A model generated the notes under the pieces. It was not told where the DNA came from and did not search any database. It worked only from the letters and a program-made list of their open reading frames with translations. This document shows, one piece after another, positions 31,337 to 41,440 of a DNA stretch of 64,000 nucleotides. The DNA comes from Desulfobulbaceae bacterium. GTDB taxonomy: Bacteria > Desulfobacterota > Desulfobulbia > Desulfobulbales > Desulfocapsaceae. The stretch's first letter is position 1. Every line of letters starts with the position of its first letter. The position numbers were made by a program, and so were the translations under genes. The stretch is taken from the NCBI GenBank assembly GCA_019163335.1, contig JAFLKM010000027.1, forward strand, positions 19,161-83,160. The letters are read 5' to 3'.

Positions 31337-32641
31337 ATGAGTGGATTGCAGAGTGCGGCTAACATACCTGAGCTCCGAAAGAGATTGTTTTTTACTTTAG
31401 CCATGCTCGCTGTTTATCGTATGGGTGTTCAGATTCCAACACCTGGTATTAATGGTGAAGCTGTTGCTGCATTCTTTCTTCAGCATGCCGGTTCATTGTT
31501 TGGAATGTTTAATATGTTTTCAGGTGGTGCCTTGAGCAATTTTTCAATTTTTGCCTTAGGTATAATGCCCTATATAAGTGCCTCAATTATTATTCAACTT
31601 CTGACTGTAGTTGTACCACAATTAGAGGCCTTATCGAAAGAAGGTGAATCCGGACGTAGAAAAATTACTCAATACACTCGTTACGGTACAGTTGGATTGA
31701 GTATTGTTCAAAGCTTATTTATTAGTGCTGGACTTGAAAGCATGACTGGTCCTGGAGGAGAAGTTATAGTTTTAGTTCCTGGTCTTCAGTTTAAGTTAAT
31801 GACTATGCTTACATTGACATCAGGTACAGCATTTATCATGTGGCTTGGCGAGCAAATGACAGAGCGTGGCATCGGTAATGGGATGTCTTTAATTATTTTC
31901 GCAGGTATTGTTGCTGGTGGGCCAGCTGCTGTAATAAACTCAATTCAACTCATTCAAGCAGGCGAGATTGGCCTTTTTTTCATACCTTTTATCATAGCTT
32001 TTATGCTTGCAGTGGTAGCCTTTATTGTTTTTTTTGAAACAGCCCAACGCCGGATTCCTATACAATATGCGAAGCGAGTTGTTGGTAGAAAAGTATATGG
32101 TGGTCAAAGTTCTCATCTTCCTTTAAAAATAAATATTTCAGGTGTAATTCCTCCTATTTTTGCTTCATCGATTATGATGTTCCCTGCTACTATTGGGAGT
32201 TTTATTCAGATTGAGTGGGTCCAACAAATCTCTGCTGCTCTTTCCCCTGGCACTGTTTATTATTATATAATGTTTATAGCAATGATAGTTTTCTTTTGTT
32301 TTTTTTATACTGCTGTGACATTTAAGCCTGACGATGTAGCAGAAAATCTGAAAAAAAATGGTGGATTTGTTCCTGGAATTCGACCTGGTAAAAAAACTGC
32401 TGAATTTATTGATAAGTCTTTAACTAGACTTACTGTTGTTGGTTCCATTTATTTAAGTGTTGTATGTGTATTGCCAACACTTATGATGACTAAATTTAAC
32501 CTTCCCTTCTATTTTGGTGGCACAGCTCTTTTGATTGTTGTTGGTGTGGCTATTGATACTATGTCTCAAATTGAATCACATCTCGTAATGCGTAATTATG
32601 AAGGCTTTATGAAGGCCGGAAAAATTCAAGGACGAAGGTAG
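31337..32641 (+). CDS. secY: Preprotein translocase subunit SecY
   Basis: SecY is the channel subunit of SecYEG in the inner membrane. It has 434 residues and ten predicted membrane segments. It also shows the signature GIMPYISASIIIQLLTVVVP near residue 75, the RRIPIQYAKR cytoplasmic loop and FKPDDVAENLKKNGGFVPGI in the loop before segment 9. map starts three bases after its stop. Confidence 0.97.
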   Translation: MSGLQSAANIPELRKRLFFTLAMLAVYRMGVQIPTPGINGEAVAAFFLQHAGSLFGMFNMFSGGALSNFSIFALGIMPYISASIIIQLLTVVVPQLEALSKEGESGRRKITQYTRYGTVGLSIVQSLFISAGLESMTGPGGEVIVLVPGLQFKLMTMLTLTSGTAFIMWLGEQMTERGIGNGMSLIIFAGIVAGGPAAVINSIQLIQAGEIGLFFIPFIIAFMLAVVAFIVFFETAQRRIPIQYAKRVVGRKVYGGQSSHLPLKINISGVIPPIFASSIMMFPATIGSFIQIEWVQQISAALSPGTVYYYIMFIAMIVFFCFFYTAVTFKPDDVAENLKKNGGFVPGIRPGKKTAEFIDKSLTRLTVVGSIYLSVVCVLPTLMMTKFNLPFYFGGTALLIVVGVAIDTMSQIESHLVMRNYEGFMKAGKIQGRR

Positions 32642-32643
32642 CA

Positions 32644-33438
32644 TTGTTTAATTCTGAAAAAAATAAAGTTGATAAGTCGATTCTTCTTAAGACTTCTGAT
32701 GAAATTTCTTTAATGTATGAAGCTAATCAGATTGTTGCAGAGTTATTATGCACAATTAGAAGAATTATAGAACCTGGACTTTCAACATTTGAACTTGATC
32801 AAATTGCTGAAGATTTTTGTGTTAAAAAAAAAGCTAAACCTGCTTTTAAGGGATATAGAGGCTTCCCTTCTTCCTTGTGTGTTTCTATAAACGAAGAAGT
32901 TGTACATGGCATACCTTCTCGAAAGCGTAAGCTACTCAAGGGAGATATTGTGTCCCTTGATTTCGGTGTTTGTAAAAATGGATATTTTGGAGATTCTGCC
33001 ATTACTGTTCCTGTAGATATTGTATCAAACGATAATAATAAATTAATTAAAATTACTGAAGATTCCTTATTATTGGCTATAAATGAAGTGCAAATTGGAA
33101 ATAGAATAAATGATATTTCCAGAATTATTCAAGAACATGTTCAAAAAAGCGGTTTTTCTATTGTACGACAGTTTGTAGGGCATGGTATCGGTAAGTCCTT
33201 GCATGAAGGACCTGAAATTCCTAACTTTGTTCAAACTGGACATTCGCCAAGATTATTAGCTGGAATGGTTCTGGCCATAGAACCTATGGTAAACATTGGA
33301 ACACACAATGTCTCAGTGCTAAAAGATGGCTGGACTGTTGTCACCAGCGATAAAAAATGTTCGGCACATTTTGAGCATACTGTAGCAGTTACAACTAATG
33401 GTCCATTAATTTTATCTTCACAAACACTTTTTGTTTAA
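32644..33438 (+). CDS. map: Methionine aminopeptidase type I
   Basis: This is the metal-dependent enzyme that removes the initiator methionine. It has 264 residues. The five metal ligands of the family are recognisable in SLDFGV, GYFGDSA, GHGIGKSLHE, AIEPMV and HFEHTVAV. A TTG start is assigned from its position right after secY, with the ribosome site (GAAGG) inside the end of secY, which suggests coupling. The exact start is uncertain by a few codons. No adk lies between secY and map. Confidence 0.92.
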   Translation: MFNSEKNKVDKSILLKTSDEISLMYEANQIVAELLCTIRRIIEPGLSTFELDQIAEDFCVKKKAKPAFKGYRGFPSSLCVSINEEVVHGIPSRKRKLLKGDIVSLDFGVCKNGYFGDSAITVPVDIVSNDNNKLIKITEDSLLLAINEVQIGNRINDISRIIQEHVQKSGFSIVRQFVGHGIGKSLHEGPEIPNFVQTGHSPRLLAGMVLAIEPMVNIGTHNVSVLKDGWTVVTSDKKCSAHFEHTVAVTTNGPLILSSQTLFV

Positions 33439-33518
33439 AAATTATCACTTTCATTTTATGTAAATTTGTACTAAGATGATTTTTTTTGTTTTTATAGAAA
33501 TAAATTTTAGGAGTAAGA

Positions 33519-33755
33519 ATGGCAAAAGAAGAAGCCATCGAAGTTGAAGGAACAATTGTTGAGCCATTGCCGAACGCGATGTTTCGTGTTGAATTAGATA
33601 ATGGGCATAAAGTTTTAGCTCATATTTCTGGTAAAATGAGAATGCATTTTATTAAAATATTACCTGGTGATAGAGTAACTATTGAGCTGTCACCATATGA
33701 TCTTTCGCGTGGTAGAGTTACATTTCGTGCCAAGGGCGGAAAAAAAAATAAATAG
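33519..33755 (+). CDS. infA: Translation initiation factor IF-1
   Basis: IF-1 is a single OB-fold protein that blocks the A site during initiation. It has 78 residues, slightly longer than the usual 72, with the extra length in a Lys-rich C-terminus (AKGGKKNK). Motifs: [20 protein letters not shown] and [15 protein letters not shown] precedes the ATG. Confidence 0.95.
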   Translation: MAKEEAIEVEGTIVEPLPNAMFRVELDNGHKVLAHISGKMRMHFIKILPGDRVTIELSPYDLSRGRVTFRAKGGKKNK

Positions 33756-33769
33756 CGGGTATATCTATC

Positions 33770-33883
33770 ATGAAAGTTCGAACTTCAGTTAAGAAAATTT
33801 GTAGTGATTGTAAAATTTTTAAGCGGAATGGGATAGTTAGGGTTACTTGTAAGTTGAAAAAACATAAACAGCGTCAAGGTTAG
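33770..33883 (+). CDS. rpmJ: 50S ribosomal protein L36
   Basis: This 37-residue protein starts [14 protein letters not shown] and ends [10 protein letters not shown], with the zinc pattern CSDC...CKLKKH typical of the C+ form. It starts 14 bases after infA and precedes rpsM, the standard order. Confidence 0.93.
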   Translation: MKVRTSVKKICSDCKIFKRNGIVRVTCKLKKHKQRQG

Positions 33884-33938
33884 TGTTTTGTTAATAAATT
33901 TTTTTTATATTTACTATTTAACTTGAGGAGATGCAATT

Positions 33939-34307
33939 TTGGCACGTTTATCAGGAGTTGACCTCCCAAAAAATAAGCACATTGATAGAGCTTTAACTTA
34001 TATTCATGGAATAGGGCTCACATCAGCACGTCAGATACTTCTGAAAGCTGATTTGCCCTTTACGATGAACAGTGATGATTTAAGTGGTGATGATGTCACT
34101 CGAATTCGTAAGATTATAGAAGATGAATATACAGTTGAAGGGGATCGTCGACGTGAAGTATCCATGGACATTAAGAGGCTCATGGATTTAGGGTGCTATC
34201 GTGGTAAAAGACACAGGATGGGGCTTCCGTGTCGTGGTCAAAAAACTAAAACCAATGCTAGAACACGAAAAGGTCCACGTCGTGGAGCTGCAGCTCGTAG
34301 AAAATAA
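33939..34307 (+). CDS. rpsM: 30S ribosomal protein S13
   Basis: S13 is a 30S head protein forming intersubunit bridges. It has 122 residues with [20 protein letters not shown] and the C-terminal [17 protein letters not shown]. The start is TTG, with TTGAGGAG ten bases upstream. First gene of the alpha operon. Confidence 0.96.
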   Translation: MARLSGVDLPKNKHIDRALTYIHGIGLTSARQILLKADLPFTMNSDDLSGDDVTRIRKIIEDEYTVEGDRRREVSMDIKRLMDLGCYRGKRHRMGLPCRGQKTKTNARTRKGPRRGAAARRK

Positions 34308-34329
34308 ATTTTATTAAAAAGGTAATCTA

Positions 34330-34728
34330 ATGGCCGGAGCAAAACGTTCAGTTGTTCGAACTAAAAAGAAAATTAAAAAGAATATACCAGAAGGTATTGT
34401 TTTTATCTATTCTACCTTTAACAATACCATTGTAACCATTTCAGATACCCAAGGTAACGTTATATCATGGTGCAGTGCTGGTATTCTCGGCTTTAAAGGC
34501 TCTCGCAAAAGTACTCCTTTTGCTGCTCAAAACGCAATTTCTGAAGCCAGTCAAAAAGCTGCTGATCATGGGATGCGAAAAGTTGAAGTTAAAGTGAAAG
34601 GTCCTGGCCCTGGTAGAGAGGCAGCATTACGAGCTTTATCTACAACAGGCTTTGAGGTGACTCGTATCTGTGATATAACTCCTGTTCCTCATAATGGTTG
34701 CAAGCCCCCCAAACGACGTCGTGTTTAA
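34330..34728 (+). CDS. rpsK: 30S ribosomal protein S11
   Basis: S11 is a 30S platform protein near the Shine-Dalgarno helix. It has 132 residues with [20 protein letters not shown] and the signature [20 protein letters not shown]. Confidence 0.97.
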   Translation: MAGAKRSVVRTKKKIKKNIPEGIVFIYSTFNNTIVTISDTQGNVISWCSAGILGFKGSRKSTPFAAQNAISEASQKAADHGMRKVEVKVKGPGPGREAALRALSTTGFEVTRICDITPVPHNGCKPPKRRRV

Positions 34729-34782
34729 TTTTACTATCTGTTTTTATTTATAATAATTTTCCATAAAAAGCTGGAGGTATAA

Positions 34783-35412
34783 GTGGCTAGAGATATAGGG
34801 GCAGCATGTCGACGTTGTAGACGTGAAAACCTTAAGTTATATTTGAAAGGTGATCGTTGTTATTCTGATAAATGTTCATTTGAGCGTCGAGCTTTTGGAC
34901 CAGGACAACATGGGCAGGCTAGATTTAAAAAAGTTTCTGATTATGCCCTTCAGTTACGTGAAAAGCAAAAAGTAAAAAACATGTATGGCGTTCTTGAAAA
35001 GCATTTTCGAATTTGCTTTCACAAAGCGGATCAGCAAAAAGGTGTTACCGGTGAGAATTTACTGGTAAATTTGGAAAGACGTTTGGATAACACAATTTTC
35101 CGTATTGGATTGTCTTCTTCCAGAACTCAAGCAAGACAATTTGTTTTACATAGTCATATATTAGTTAATGGAAAAAAAGTTAATATACCATCTTATCTTG
35201 TAAAAGCTGGTGATGAAATTACTGTTAAGGAAAAAAGTCGAAAAAATTCTATTATTAATGATAACTTAGAGGTCGTAGCTCGTCGTGGAATTCCTAGTTG
35301 GTTAGAACTTGATAAAGATAACTATAAGGCTATTGTTAAATCTCTTCCTAATCGCGATGAATTAACAATGCCCATCCAAGAACATTTGATTGTTGAACTT
35401 TATTCTAAATAA
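34783..35412 (+). CDS. rpsD: 30S ribosomal protein S4
   Basis: S4 is a primary 16S-binding protein and the classical alpha-operon repressor. It has 209 residues. The N-terminal zinc pattern CRRC...C...C (residues ~9-31) is present, and the S4 domain is around residues 97-160 (RRLDNTIFRIGLSSSRTQAR). GTG start behind GGAGG. It is followed by a strong terminator, so rpoA is at least partly separate. Confidence 0.96.
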   Translation: MARDIGAACRRCRRENLKLYLKGDRCYSDKCSFERRAFGPGQHGQARFKKVSDYALQLREKQKVKNMYGVLEKHFRICFHKADQQKGVTGENLLVNLERRLDNTIFRIGLSSSRTQARQFVLHSHILVNGKKVNIPSYLVKAGDEITVKEKSRKNSIINDNLEVVARRGIPSWLELDKDNYKAIVKSLPNRDELTMPIQEHLIVELYSK

Positions 35413-35456
35413 TTAATTTCTGTTTTTTACTTTTTTTAAAAAAATATTTTTTAAAA

Positions 35457-35500
35457 TTAATATAGATGATGTCTTTGACATTATCTATATTAATTTTTTA
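35457..35500 (+). terminator. Strong terminator between rpsD and rpoA
   Basis: A 17 bp stem with one G-T pair (TTAATATAGATGATGTC / GACATTATCTATATTAA, loop TTT) is followed by TTTTTT. The symmetry and strength suggest real termination or strong attenuation inside the alpha operon. Confidence 0.8.
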
Positions 35501-35505
35501 ATATA

Positions 35506-35535
35506 TTGTGTTGATTATGTTCATTATTTTATAAT
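35506..35535 (+). promoter_or_regulatory. Promoter for rpoA-rplQ
   Basis: TTGTGT and a consensus TATAAT are separated by 18 bases, directly after the rpsD terminator and 42 bases before the rpoA start. It gives rpoA-rplQ an independent supply of transcript. Confidence 0.65.
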
Positions 35536-35577
35536 GAATTTTTCTATAAGAAAAAAGATATGCAGAGAAGGATTTAT

Positions 35578-36615
35578 ATGACCCAAACTGCTGAAGAAAA
35601 GATCCCGTTTTATCGTAATTGGCGTCAGTTAATTCAACCCGAAAAACTAGAGGTTGATAAAGCTAAACATTCTGAATCTTACGGTAAATTCATATGTCAG
35701 CCTTTAGAAAGAGGTTTTGCTGCTACAATCGGTAATTCTCTGCGACGTATTTTATTGTCATCAATCCAAGGTGCAGCAATTACAGTTGTAAAAATTGACG
35801 GTGCCCTGCATGAATTTACAGCAATGAAGGATGTTGTTGAAGATGTAAGTGAAATTATTTTGAATCTTAAACAGGTTCGAATTAAACTGAATAAGCCAGA
35901 TTCTCAAACTGTGGTAATTGATAAAACTGGTCCATGTGTTGTAACCGCTTCTGATATTAAGGGGTCTTCATTTGTTGATATCATGAACGGCGACCAGGTT
36001 CTTTGTACCTTAACAGGTAATTCTCGTTTTCACGCTGAATTAACTGTTGAGTGGGGAAAAGGATATCAACCTGCAGAAAAGCAGTCTAAAGAGAATCTTA
36101 CCATTGGACAAATACCCATTGATGCTATTTTTACACCTGTTAAGTTAATCCAATATAATGTTTCTCAAGCTCGGGTTGGTCAACAAACTGATTATGACAA
36201 ATTAACAATAGAGATTGAAACCGATGGTAGTGTGAAACCAGAAAGTGCTTTGGCCTATGCAGCAAAAATCCTTAAGGAACAGATGACTATTTTCATCAAT
36301 TTTGATGAAGGAAGTGCTGAGCCTGATACTGTAGTTATTGATACTCCTGACACTGAAAACGTTTTTCTAAATCAACCTGTAGATGATTTAGAATTATCTG
36401 TTCGTTCCGCTAATTGTTTAAAGAATGCAGAAATAAATTTTATTGGCGAGCTTTGCCAGAAAACAGATCAAGAAATGTTAAAGACTAAGAATTTTGGTCG
36501 TAAATCTCTGAATGAGATTAAAGCATTGCTTTCTGAACGTGGATTAACCCTTGGTCAAAAGTTTGACAGTTGGGTAGCCCCTGAGATTATTAAAAAAAAT
36601 GAAGAACATGAATAG
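35578..36615 (+). CDS. rpoA: DNA-directed RNA polymerase alpha subunit
   Basis: The alpha dimer starts polymerase assembly (N-terminal domain, residues ~25-235), and the C-terminal domain (residues ~270-330) binds UP elements and activators. Motifs: [20 protein letters not shown] and the helix-hairpin-helix [20 protein letters not shown]. The ATG at 35578 has GAGAAGGA seven bases upstream and gives 345 residues. An in-frame ATG 18 bases upstream is less likely. Confidence 0.96.
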   Translation: MTQTAEEKIPFYRNWRQLIQPEKLEVDKAKHSESYGKFICQPLERGFAATIGNSLRRILLSSIQGAAITVVKIDGALHEFTAMKDVVEDVSEIILNLKQVRIKLNKPDSQTVVIDKTGPCVVTASDIKGSSFVDIMNGDQVLCTLTGNSRFHAELTVEWGKGYQPAEKQSKENLTIGQIPIDAIFTPVKLIQYNVSQARVGQQTDYDKLTIEIETDGSVKPESALAYAAKILKEQMTIFINFDEGSAEPDTVVIDTPDTENVFLNQPVDDLELSVRSANCLKNAEINFIGELCQKTDQEMLKTKNFGRKSLNEIKALLSERGLTLGQKFDSWVAPEIIKKNEEHE

Positions 36616-36705
36616 TTTTAAATGATTTATTAGTTAGAATTTGAATCTATTCTTTTTGTTACTTATATTGTTTTACCATCAACATTAAAAGTTGAGGATT
36701 AATTA

Positions 36706-37092
36706 ATGAGACATCGAAAATCAGGAAGGAAATTAGGCCGAACATCTTCTCATCGTGAGGCTATGTTTAGAAATATGATAACGTCTCTTTTTGAGCATGA
36801 AAGAATTGTTACAACGACCCCTAAAGCAAAAGAAGCTAGATGTATAGCTGATAAAATGATCACTCTTGCTAAAAAAGGTGATTTGCATGCCAGACGTCAA
36901 GCCTTGAGTTATATCCGTAGTAAAGATATAGTTGCTAAACTTTTTGAAGTAATTCATTTGAAATTTACTGATCGTAAGGGTGGGTATACTCGAATTGTTC
37001 AAACCGGCATTCGTCGCGGTGATGCTGCTCCTATGGCCATTCTTGAACTAGTTGGTTATCAGGAAATCATAGAGGTAAAGGCTGATAATTAA
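36706..37092 (+). CDS. rplQ: 50S ribosomal protein L17
   Basis: L17 is a large-subunit protein at the tunnel exit. It has 128 residues with the signature [20 protein letters not shown]. Last gene of the alpha operon; a strong terminator follows. Confidence 0.97.
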   Translation: MRHRKSGRKLGRTSSHREAMFRNMITSLFEHERIVTTTPKAKEARCIADKMITLAKKGDLHARRQALSYIRSKDIVAKLFEVIHLKFTDRKGGYTRIVQTGIRRGDAAPMAILELVGYQEIIEVKADN

Positions 37093-37159
37093 TTTTATTA
37101 AATTGTTTGTACGGTAGTTATCTTTACTTTAGTTCTTGATTTATTTCTTTATCAAGCTA

Positions 37160-37195
37160 AAAACTGACATGATTTTTCATGTCAGTTTTTTTTTG
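37160..37195 (+). terminator. Terminator of the ribosomal superoperon
   Basis: The stem ACTGACATGA / TCATGTCAGT with flanking A and T tracts and a short T loop is followed by a run of ten T residues. A clear Rho-independent terminator after rplQ. Confidence 0.9.
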
Positions 37196-37238
37196 TTTTA
37201 ACGATCCCGAATTGTTTGAACCTTAGGATTATAATACC

Positions 37239-38003
37239 ATGCACAATAAAGATAAATTTCCCGATGGTATGATTCCATTAGGGACAGAGACTTTTCAGTT
37301 TTCGTGTCATTCTGGAGTGAAATGTTTTACGTCCTGTTGTAAAAATGTCGATATGTTTCTTTTTCCTTATGATATCATTCGATTGAAAAACAGATTAGGT
37401 GTTGATTCTGAATCGTTTATGCGACGTTATACACGACTAAGTACTGGGAGCCATCCCTATTTCCCTGCTGTTATGCTTAAATTGAGTGATGATGTTGAGA
37501 AATCCTGTCCATTTTTAACTGATAAGGGATGTTCTGTATATTCTGATCGGCCTTCAGCCTGTCGGACGTATCCTCTTGAACGAGCTGTAGATAGAACTCC
37601 AGAACGTGGATCATGTCTTGATTATTATTTTTTGACAAATCATTCGTATTGTTTAGGACATCAAGAAAAAAAATCCTGTACAACTTTACAATGGATTCGA
37701 GAGCAGCAACTTCAAGAATATAATAATATGAATGATAGATGGGCTGAACTTGACACGATTTTTCTTACAAATCCATGGAAAGGCGAAGGTAGTGGTGGTC
37801 CTCTGCAACAAATAGCCTTTATGGTCTGTTATAATGTTGATGAGTTCAAGCTTTTCGTTGCTCGTCAACATATCTTTGAACAGTTTCAGATGTCCAATAA
37901 ACAAAAAAATCGTTTTGAGTCCGATGATGTGGCATTGCTTCAGTTTGGTTTTGATTGGCTGAAATTTTTTCTGACCGGTAAATCATCGTTACAACAACGT
38001 TAA
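37239..38003 (+). CDS. YkgJ-type cysteine cluster protein
   Basis: This is a 254-residue soluble protein with the YkgJ/UPF0153 cysteine pattern: CHSGVKCFTSCC near residue 22-33, CPFLTDKGCSVYSDRPSACR around 93-112, and further cysteines at ~127-148. The family is thought to bind zinc or an iron-sulfur cluster, but its function is not established. It sits alone between the superoperon terminator and rpsB, and about 200 AT-rich bases follow before rpsB. Start: ATG; the ribosome site is weak. Confidence 0.8.
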   Translation: MHNKDKFPDGMIPLGTETFQFSCHSGVKCFTSCCKNVDMFLFPYDIIRLKNRLGVDSESFMRRYTRLSTGSHPYFPAVMLKLSDDVEKSCPFLTDKGCSVYSDRPSACRTYPLERAVDRTPERGSCLDYYFLTNHSYCLGHQEKKSCTTLQWIREQQLQEYNNMNDRWAELDTIFLTNPWKGEGSGGPLQQIAFMVCYNVDEFKLFVARQHIFEQFQMSNKQKNRFESDDVALLQFGFDWLKFFLTGKSSLQQR

Positions 38004-38211
38004 GTTCTTTTTTGATAATCTATAGATAGGTTGCAAAATATAGTATCTAGTGGTATAAAATTCTTTTTTTATGTTGTTTGTACTTGGTAAATAATTAGTG
38101 GATAGTTAAATTCGCACACCTCTTGCTGTACTGGTGTCATGTATAGTTTTTTATGCAAACTGTATTGTGATAAAATAGGGGTGGAGGTTAAACCAGAAAA
38201 CGGAGAATAAA

Positions 38212-38988
38212 ATGTCATTTGCTTCAGTTAAAGAAATGCTTCAAGCCGGTTTGCATTTTGGTCATCAGACACGTCGTTGGAATCCTAAAATGAAGCCTTA
38301 TATTTATGGGCCTCGTAATGGTATCTATATTATCAACCTTGATAAGACCAAACGCATGTTTGATACAGCGTGTGATTTTCTCACCAAGGAAATTACGCGT
38401 GGAGGTTCTGTGCTCTTTGTAGGGACTAAAAGACAAGCTCAGGCAATTGTTTCGGAAGAAGCTAAGCGATGTAATATGCATTATGTGGATCATCGCTGGT
38501 TGGGTGGTATGATGACCAATTTTCAGACGATTAAGAATAGTGTCGAACGACTTAAATTAATCGAGTCCATGCAGGAAGATGGTTCCATTCAACGCTTTCC
38601 TAAAAAAGAGATTGGTCTTATGGAAAAGGAAAGAATAAAGCTGGAAAGAAATGTTGGCGGTATTAAAAATATGAGAAAATTGCCAACAGTCCTTTTTATA
38701 ATTGATCCAAAGAAAGAATCCATAGCTGTAAGTGAAGCTAAAAAATTATCCATTCCAGTGGTAGCCCTTGCTGACACCAATTGTGATCCTGATGGAATTG
38801 ATTTCATGATTCCAGGGAATGACGATTCGTTACGTTCTCTTCGGTTGGTTATCTCTTGTGTTGCAGAAGCTGTTCTTGCTGGTCAAGCTAAATTGGATGG
38901 AGAGCATGCCTCTGACGAGGCCCTTGCGGCAGCGATGGGAGATGTCGCATCTGAGATGGAACAAGGTTCTGTCGAGGTTGAAAGCTAA
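38212..38988 (+). CDS. rpsB: 30S ribosomal protein S2
   Basis: S2 binds S1 to the 30S subunit. It has 258 residues with [20 protein letters not shown] and the signature [19 protein letters not shown]. The long 5' region (about 200 bases) could hold an autoregulatory leader, but I cannot define one. It is co-directional with tsf, pyrH and frr, the common bacterial order. Confidence 0.97.
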   Translation: MSFASVKEMLQAGLHFGHQTRRWNPKMKPYIYGPRNGIYIINLDKTKRMFDTACDFLTKEITRGGSVLFVGTKRQAQAIVSEEAKRCNMHYVDHRWLGGMMTNFQTIKNSVERLKLIESMQEDGSIQRFPKKEIGLMEKERIKLERNVGGIKNMRKLPTVLFIIDPKKESIAVSEAKKLSIPVVALADTNCDPDGIDFMIPGNDDSLRSLRLVISCVAEAVLAGQAKLDGEHASDEALAAAMGDVASEMEQGSVEVES

Positions 38989-39021
38989 GTCGTTTTCACC
39001 CCTCGATTTTTTATTTTTTTG

Positions 39022-39054
39022 AAGGGGCTGTCTTAGGACTGCCCCTTTGTTTTG
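39022..39054 (+). terminator. Attenuator between rpsB and tsf
   Basis: AAGGGGCTGTC / GACTGCCCCTT (one mismatch, loop TTAG) is followed by TGTTTTG. An rpsB-tsf attenuator is known in E. coli; the T-run here is short, so partial termination is inferred. Confidence 0.65.
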
Positions 39055-39155
39055 TCAGGATGTTTTTTTGTGTCCTTTTTATAAGTTGTAATGGTTATCG
39101 CATATAAATGCGACTCAAAATAATGATTTAAGAGTATATATGAGGGAGATTGGCT

Positions 39156-39749
39156 ATGAATATTACAAGTCAGATGGTAAAAGACCTGCGTGATAAAACC
39201 GGGGCTGGAATGATGGATTGCAAGAAAGCTTTGAGTGAAAATGATGGTGATATGGAAAAGGCTATCGATTTTCTACGACAAAAGGGCCTTGCTGTTGCTG
39301 CTAAAAGAGCTGGACGAGCTACAAGTGAAGGCGTCATCGAAACGTATATCCATGCTGGTGGAAAACTCGGGGTTATGGTTGAGTTAAATTGCGAAACTGA
39401 TTTTGTCGCTAAAACCGATGGCTTCCGTGAGTTTGCTCGTGATGTTGCGATGCATATTGCTGCCGCAAATCCAGTATCTTTGAGTAGAAGTGATGTGCCC
39501 GAAGAAATCGTTGAACGCGAACGTCAAATTTATATTCAACAGGCCCTTGATTCAGGAAAGCCTGAAAATATTGTTGAAAAAATGGTTGCCGGCAAGGTTG
39601 ACCGTTTTCTTTCCGAAATTTGTTTGCTTGAGCAGAAATTTGTAAAAAATCCAGATGTTAGTGTTCAGGATATGCTGACTGAGCTTATAGGAAAAATGGG
39701 AGAAAATGTTTCTGTGCGACGTTTTTCCCGTTTTCAAGTTGGAGTATAA
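39156..39749 (+). CDS. tsf: Elongation factor Ts
   Basis: EF-Ts is the nucleotide exchange factor for EF-Tu. Signatures [16 protein letters not shown] and [15 protein letters not shown] are present. With 197 residues it is a short form with a single core subdomain, compared with about 280 in E. coli. The ATG at 39156 is chosen over the TTG at 39150 because GAGGGAG is seven bases before it. Confidence 0.95.
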   Translation: MNITSQMVKDLRDKTGAGMMDCKKALSENDGDMEKAIDFLRQKGLAVAAKRAGRATSEGVIETYIHAGGKLGVMVELNCETDFVAKTDGFREFARDVAMHIAAANPVSLSRSDVPEEIVERERQIYIQQALDSGKPENIVEKMVAGKVDRFLSEICLLEQKFVKNPDVSVQDMLTELIGKMGENVSVRRFSRFQVGV

Positions 39750-39906
39750 AATTTTACAACTCTGTTGTTTCTTCATTTTTAAAGTATCAGCCATATAGTT
39801 CTCTATACGTCGTAGGTATAAGCTTTCTAAGGCTTTTTCTACTTGATGTTAGGCTTCCCCCTCCCCACTTCTTTTATGCATTAGTCGGAATGCAAAGGAT
39901 CACTTT

Positions 39907-40620
39907 ATGCAAACACAATATAAAAGAATTCTGCTGAAATTAAGTGGCGAGGCCCTGATGGGTGATGATGCCTTTGGTATAAACACTGCGGTCATAAATT
40001 ATGTGGCAGGGGAAGTCAAAGAGCTCGTGAGCCTAGGAGTTGAGCCCGGGATTGTGATCGGGGCAGGGAATATTTTTAGGGGGATGGCAGGTGCCAGCAA
40101 GGGAATGGATCGAAGTACCGCTGATAATATGGGAATGCTGGCTACTGTAATTAATAGTCTGGCCCTTCAGGATGCCCTTGAAAGAAATGGTGTTATTACC
40201 CGGGTGATGTCTGCTATTCCCATGCCTTCTGTTTGCGAGTCTTACATCAGGCGTAGGGCCATTCGCCATCTTGAAAAGGGTCGGGTTATTATTTTTGCTG
40301 GTGGAACTGGAAATCCCTATTTTACTACAGATTCAGCTGGAGTTCTTCGAGCTCTTGAAATTAATGCCGATATCGTGATTAAGGCTACCAAGGTTGATGG
40401 TATTTACGATAAAGACCCTGTCGGCGCTCCGGATGCTATCAAATTTGATCGTTTAACATACGACATGGTATTGCAGAAAGGCTTACGAGTTATGGATGCT
40501 GCAGGGATCGCTTTAGCCAGGGATGATAAAAAGCCTATTCTCGTGTTGAATATGAATAAGAAAGGCAATATCTTAAAGGCCATTTGTGGTGAACAGATAG
40601 GAACTTTGGTCACGATATGA
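39907..40620 (+). CDS. pyrH: Uridylate kinase (UMP kinase)
   Basis: This hexameric bacterial UMP kinase of the amino-acid-kinase fold makes UDP for RNA, peptidoglycan and lipid precursors. It has 237 residues with [32 protein letters not shown], and [11 protein letters not shown] near residue 160. Normal length; frr follows. Confidence 0.96.
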   Translation: MQTQYKRILLKLSGEALMGDDAFGINTAVINYVAGEVKELVSLGVEPGIVIGAGNIFRGMAGASKGMDRSTADNMGMLATVINSLALQDALERNGVITRVMSAIPMPSVCESYIRRRAIRHLEKGRVIIFAGGTGNPYFTTDSAGVLRALEINADIVIKATKVDGIYDKDPVGAPDAIKFDRLTYDMVLQKGLRVMDAAGIALARDDKKPILVLNMNKKGNILKAICGEQIGTLVTI

Positions 40621-40715
40621 ATCGCCAGTTGTTGATAAGTAGCAAATAAAATTTTGATGAATTAGCAAAGATAGAGGTCGTTTTTTACCAAAATCCTCTA
40701 AGTGGAGATGAGTTG

Positions 40716-41270
40716 ATGAGTGAGATATTGATGGAAATGGCTGACAAGATCGAGAAGAGCATAGAAGCCTTGAGGCATGAACTCTCCAAGGTACGGACTG
40801 GTCGTGCCTCTCTTGCTTTGCTTGAAGGGATCTCGGTTAATGCTTACGGGAGTTCAATGCCCTTAAATCAAGTTGGCTCCATGACCATTCCGGAGAGCCG
40901 TATGATTGTTATTACTCCCTGGGATCCTCAAATGCTGCCTGTCATTGAAAAAGCTATTCTTAAATCTGATCTTGGGTTGAATCCCGCCAATGATGGAAAG
41001 ATGATTCGCCTGTCCATTCCTCAGCTGACTGAGGAGCGTCGGAAAGATCTGGTGAAACAGGTTAAGAAAATTGCCGAGGAAATTCGGATAGCTGTTCGTA
41101 ATATTCGTCGTGACTCCATTGATGTATTAAAAAAACAGAAGAAAGAAAAAGAGATTTCCGAGGATGATCTGTTTAGACTTCAGGATGAGGCACAACAGAA
41201 GACGGATATGTCCATGAAGTTGATTGATACGATTGCTCTTGCCAAGGAGAAAGAGGTGATGGAGGTATAA
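40716..41270 (+). CDS. frr: Ribosome recycling factor
   Basis: RRF splits post-termination ribosomes with EF-G. It has 184 residues with the helical-bundle motifs LSKVRTGRASLALLEGISVN and IPQLTEERRKDLVKQVKKIA. ATG at 40716 is chosen, with GTGGAG about eight bases upstream; an in-frame TTG lies one codon earlier. Confidence 0.96.
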   Translation: MSEILMEMADKIEKSIEALRHELSKVRTGRASLALLEGISVNAYGSSMPLNQVGSMTIPESRMIVITPWDPQMLPVIEKAILKSDLGLNPANDGKMIRLSIPQLTEERRKDLVKQVKKIAEEIRIAVRNIRRDSIDVLKKQKKEKEISEDDLFRLQDEAQQKTDMSMKLIDTIALAKEKEVMEV

Positions 41271-41440
41271 TTCCTTGGTGTCATGATTGGATAATCATTC
41301 CGTTTTTTTCACACTGAGATGTTTGCAAACTTCTATAACTCTTTTTGCCTGATTCGGAGCCTTGTACTTGAGTGTTGCCAAGACTCCATCGATTGCTTCT
41401 TTTCTAAGCTGTTTCCTGATTTGAAGGTCTCCTGATTCTT

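Noticed and set aside
38123..38147. Possible rpsB promoter TTGCTG ... TATAGT
   Set aside because: The spacer is only 13 bases, too short for a sigma-70 promoter; no better pair was found in the gap.
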